Positions 61,719-64,000 of a stretch of 64,000 bases of DNA are shown in pieces (within the stretch, counting starts at the first letter, position 1; each line of letters begins with the position of its first letter). Below the pieces are notes generated by a model. The model was not told the DNA's origin and did no database searches. It saw only the letters and a program-made list of their open reading frames with translations. Made by a program: the position numbers and the translations under genes. The DNA is from Candidatus Sericytochromatia bacterium S15B-MN24 CBMW_12 (lineage in GTDB: Bacteria; Cyanobacteriota; Sericytochromatia; S15B-MN24; UBA4093), in NCBI GenBank assembly GCA_002083825.1, contig DAZV01000030.1, positions 119,821-183,820 of the forward strand, given 5' to 3'.

Positions 61719-63530
61719 CTACGCCTCGACTGCTGTGACTTGAGCCATTTTCGGAATTCTCAGTGTGAGTGTTCCGTCTTGGCTGGTTTCCACGGCGAGA
61801 CCGAACGCCTTTGAAAAGGCATCGAGCCAAGCAGTTGGAATATCCGAGACTTCGCTCCACGTAGCGACTCGTTGAAAGGTTCGAAATGGCTTTTCGCTCC
61901 CGGGCTGGGGATACCCAAGTGCGTTTTCTAAGCATTCAAGGAGGACAACGCAGCGATCTGGATTGCCAACGGCGTTGGCAATCGGCTGGTTGAATACTAC
62001 CGCTCCAGCTGTCCCTGCATCCCGGTCGTGAATGACGAGTGGTTCAATCGAGAGAGCGCGCAAATACTTGACAAGCGACGAGATGGAAGCTTTACCTCGA
62101 GCTTTCACAACATGCGTGGTTGATAATATTGCCTTTTTCACTTCCTCTGGCAGGAGGTTGATGGTCGCCTTGATCGCAACCACTTCTGAGTCGCCCTCAA
62201 CGACAACTACATTGTCACTGAAGAATGCGCGCGACAGTTCGTCATCGAATACCTGCAGCATCTTCACCCGGGTGCGATCGTCATCAAGTAGCTTTGAAAG
62301 CTCCTCCGAAACTCCGTAGTTGATTGCATAAACGGTTCCATTGTCTCCTTGAACCATCTTTGTGAGACTCTGGAGATCTCTTGAGAGGTCAACCATCCAG
62401 GGAGAGTGCGTTGTGCAAACGATCTGGTCTGTCTTGGCGAGGGCGTAAATCGTGTCACGCAAGAGATTTGCTGCCGCTGGATGCAGATAGAGTTCAGGTT
62501 CCTCAAAGGCAACAATCAGAGGGCGGGTTTCAATCTCTTTGCTTGCTTTTAGGTGCGCATGATACCGAAACATCGAGAAGACTGCTGTCCTGAGCAGACC
62601 TGTGCCTTGACGCTTGACGTCTGTTGGAACGTTGGAGAATAGGCTGACGTTGTACTTTGGCTTAAGGACCGTCGCCAGATCATCGAGGGAGGGGTCGATA
62701 CGGATACCGCACCCTGGAAACACGTCGCAAATGATCTTATTGACTTCCGTGCAGAGATTATTGATGATCGACCCGTCCACCTCGGGCGACATCTGTTTTT
62801 CGAGCTCCTTCAATTGGCCGGAAAGCGCAATGGCAAGCTCATTGCCTTCCAATACGTCCGTGAATAGTAAGCCCAGAACGTCCTGAATGAGCGACTTCTT
62901 GCTCGCATCTCCGATATCCCCTTCAGCAGTCAGGGGTGGGACGTGGATCATTAAGGGGAGCTTGGAGAGGACATTCCCGGGAATCCCACCTGGGTTCTGA
63001 ACCCACGTCGGCTCCGCAATTAGATCAAAGTCAACCGCATCATCGAGGAAGTCACGCTCCCAGCCTGCTTTTAGCCTCGCGCCGGGGGATCCGGCCTCGC
63101 TAGCGCCAGGCAATCCAGCTTCAATCAAGTCGCCGTAAGTTGTTGCGTCTTGATACTGCGGCTTGATCGCATAAGGGTACTCCTGGCATTCGATGGTAGT
63201 CCCCTTCTTGCCCCCCGTTAAGGCGAAGATCTTGCGATAGCAGTATTGGCCATCAACGACTCGACCCTTGAATCCCCTGGACGAGGCAACCGTTGGGCTG
63301 ATGCTAGAGAAATAGCCGGTGATACGAATCTCGGGTTGGCGTGACCCATCGGTTTCCTGCCGGAAGTCCTCGACGGCCGGTGCCTCATTGCTTAGGAGTA
63401 ATGAGATGGCTCGGAGTATAGAGCTCTTCCCGTGGTTATTCTGGCCGATGAGGAATGATGCCGAGGAAAGTTTGACCTCAGCCTCTGCAATACGTCGAAG
63501 GTTTTCAATCTTGATAGCTGACAGTTTCAA
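61719..63530 (-). CDS. OLD-family ATP-dependent endonuclease
   Basis: A 603-residue protein with an SMC/ABC-like ATPase (Walker A GQNNHGKSS at 29-37; Walker B LIVAFEEPELYLHP about 338-351; H-loop TTHSPWMV) and a C-terminal TOPRIM nuclease (VVVVEGDSE with Glu 445; HDRDAG with Asp 502/504). OLD proteins cut DNA and serve in phage defence; GajA of Gabija is a relative, but no GajB-type UvrD helicase lies next to this gene in the window. The TTG start at 63530 follows AGGAG. Base composition is clearly less GC-rich than neighbours, indicating recent transfer. It lies between an IS and a recombinase fragment. Confidence 0.87.
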   Translation of the reverse strand: MKLSAIKIENLRRIAEAEVKLSSASFLIGQNNHGKSSILRAISLLLSNEAPAVEDFRQETDGSRQPEIRITGYFSSISPTVASSRGFKGRVVDGQYCYRKIFALTGGKKGTTIECQEYPYAIKPQYQDATTYGDLIEAGLPGASEAGSPGARLKAGWERDFLDDAVDFDLIAEPTWVQNPGGIPGNVLSKLPLMIHVPPLTAEGDIGDASKKSLIQDVLGLLFTDVLEGNELAIALSGQLKELEKQMSPEVDGSIINNLCTEVNKIICDVFPGCGIRIDPSLDDLATVLKPKYNVSLFSNVPTDVKRQGTGLLRTAVFSMFRYHAHLKASKEIETRPLIVAFEEPELYLHPAAANLLRDTIYALAKTDQIVCTTHSPWMVDLSRDLQSLTKMVQGDNGTVYAINYGVSEELSKLLDDDRTRVKMLQVFDDELSRAFFSDNVVVVEGDSEVVAIKATINLLPEEVKKAILSTTHVVKARGKASISSLVKYLRALSIEPLVIHDRDAGTAGAVVFNQPIANAVGNPDRCVVLLECLENALGYPQPGSEKPFRTFQRVATWSEVSDIPTAWLDAFSKAFGLAVETSQDGTLTLRIPKMAQVTAVEA

Positions 63531-63653
63531 AAATGGTCTCCTGGTTTGACAAGGCTACAGTGCGAGCAGGGGGTGCTGCGGATGATATTTTACCGAGTCT
63601 TCATATCGCCGTCGTTCGTGGTTTCTTGCGCAGATGCCCCAATTTGCACGAAG

Positions 63654-63684
63654 AAAAATAAGGAGGCCCGCTGGAGCCTCCTTA
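63654..63684 (-). terminator. Terminator of the recombinase gene
   Basis: On the minus strand TAAGGAGGC / GCCTCCTTA with a short loop is followed by TTTTTC, directly after the recombinase stop codon. Confidence 0.8.
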
Positions 63685-63689
63685 CCGCA

Positions 63690-63940
63690 TTACCAGCCCT
63701 GAATCGCCTTGGCTGCAGTTCGCTGGTCGGCCATCAGGTAGGCCTGCGTGTTCGTCAGCGAGCTGTGCCCGAGGGCGAGCTGGATCAGGTTCAGGCTCTT
63801 CCCCGCGTTGGCGTTGATGGTTCCGAACGCTCGCCGTATGCTGTGGCTCGACACATCCAGCCCCGCCCGTCTGGCGATGCGCCTGACGCATTTGTTTGAG
63901 TATTCCGGCGAAGCCGAACACCGATTCCGGGAAGGCGAAC
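63690..63940 (-). pseudogene. Tyrosine recombinase/phage integrase, C-terminal fragment
   Basis: Not in the ORF track as such. Reading the minus strand back from the TAA at 63690-63692 gives an unbroken frame with SSHSIRRAFGTINANAG (HxxR catalytic pair) and LALGHSSLTNTQAYL (catalytic Tyr), the canonical C-terminus of a tyrosine recombinase. Upstream, the frame has PSRNRCSASPEYSNKCVRRIARRAGLDV and then stops resembling an integrase at about 63941, where an IS-like end begins. The gene therefore seems to be cut by that insertion; its 5' part would lie outside the window. It marks this region as an integrated element. Confidence 0.8.
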
Positions 63941-64000
63941 TGTAATGCCCCCCGAAAATTGGACAGCGAGTTAAGGTGATCCGAGCGCCCGGGTATGGGA
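63941..64000 (+). mobile_element. IS3-family (IS150-like) left end, continuing beyond the window
   Basis: TGTAATGCCCCCCGAAAATTGG followed by ACAG matches the terminal pattern of IS150-type elements (TG...CCCCC...AAAA.TTGGACA). The start coincides with the point where the recombinase similarity ends. Only 60 bp are visible, so the element type is tentative. Confidence 0.55.

Noticed and set aside
61719-63530. Complete Gabija system
   Set aside because: No UvrD-like GajB gene follows or precedes the OLD gene within the window.
1-64000. CRISPR array, rRNA operon or replication origin
   Set aside because: No regularly spaced repeats, rRNA-like sequence or DnaA-box cluster was seen.

Overview
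The window is GC-rich (about two thirds G+C by eye), with genes packed on both strands, frequent TTG/GTG starts behind good Shine-Dalgarno sequences, and one tRNA. Several traits point to a diderm of the Terrabacteria side, most plausibly a non-photosynthetic cyanobacterial relative (Sericytochromatia/Tanganyikabacteria-like): an SLH-domain outer-membrane porin of the cyanobacterial kind, two paralogous beta-barrel proteins, SpoVS, an MqnA-type (futalosine) menaquinone gene, a GAAC-N4-GTTC SOS box, and clear excess of the HIP1 octamer GCGATCGC. No rRNA or phylogenetic marker is present, so this placement is inference.

Layout. 1-6.1 kb: 3' part of a MalT/BTAD-type regulator followed by an acyl-CoA ligase / SDR / MFS operon. 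6.1-9.4 kb: VWA lipoprotein, then two YceI genes and a marR gene whose promoters carry related operator sequences. 9.6-28.7 kb: housekeeping and envelope genes (permuted NlpC/P60 lipoprotein, SMUG1-like uracil-DNA glycosylase, GHL10 hydrolase, malQ, SWIM-SNF2 helicase, ABC-F ATPase, ankyrin protein, speB, esterase, ATP-grasp enzyme, pterin dehydratase, histidine kinase). 28.9-36.4 kb: ndk, split transketolase, DUF4127, spoVS, and the operon ispA-yuiD-tlyA-nadK. 36.5-43.9 kb: surface proteins; the second beta-barrel gene is bracketed by 106-bp inverted repeats differing at one base, and a shortened third copy lies at the end of mqnA. 44.0-47.3 kb: a four-gene operon with a chemoreceptor, a beta-barrel protein and two monohaem c-type cytochromes. 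47.5-51.9 kb: tRNA-Leu(CAG) and an SOS-type dnaE2-dinB operon. 52.1-57.3 kb: P-type ATPase, lytic transglycosylase, flavin reductase and a small unknown gene. 57.3-64 kb: accessory region with an AlkZ-like protein, a class II Fic protein, an insertion sequence whose transposase has an in-frame UGA, a lower-GC OLD-family nuclease, and a tyrosine recombinase cut by an IS3-family-like end at the right border.

How the genes work together. The most system-like units are the cytochrome-chemoreceptor operon (a candidate redox-sensing taxis module), the repeat-bracketed porin cassette (possibly invertible), the SOS mutagenesis operon, and the OLD/Fic/recombinase island (candidate defence). The rest is ordinary metabolism and envelope maintenance. 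All calls come from reading translations and motifs; no database search was run.
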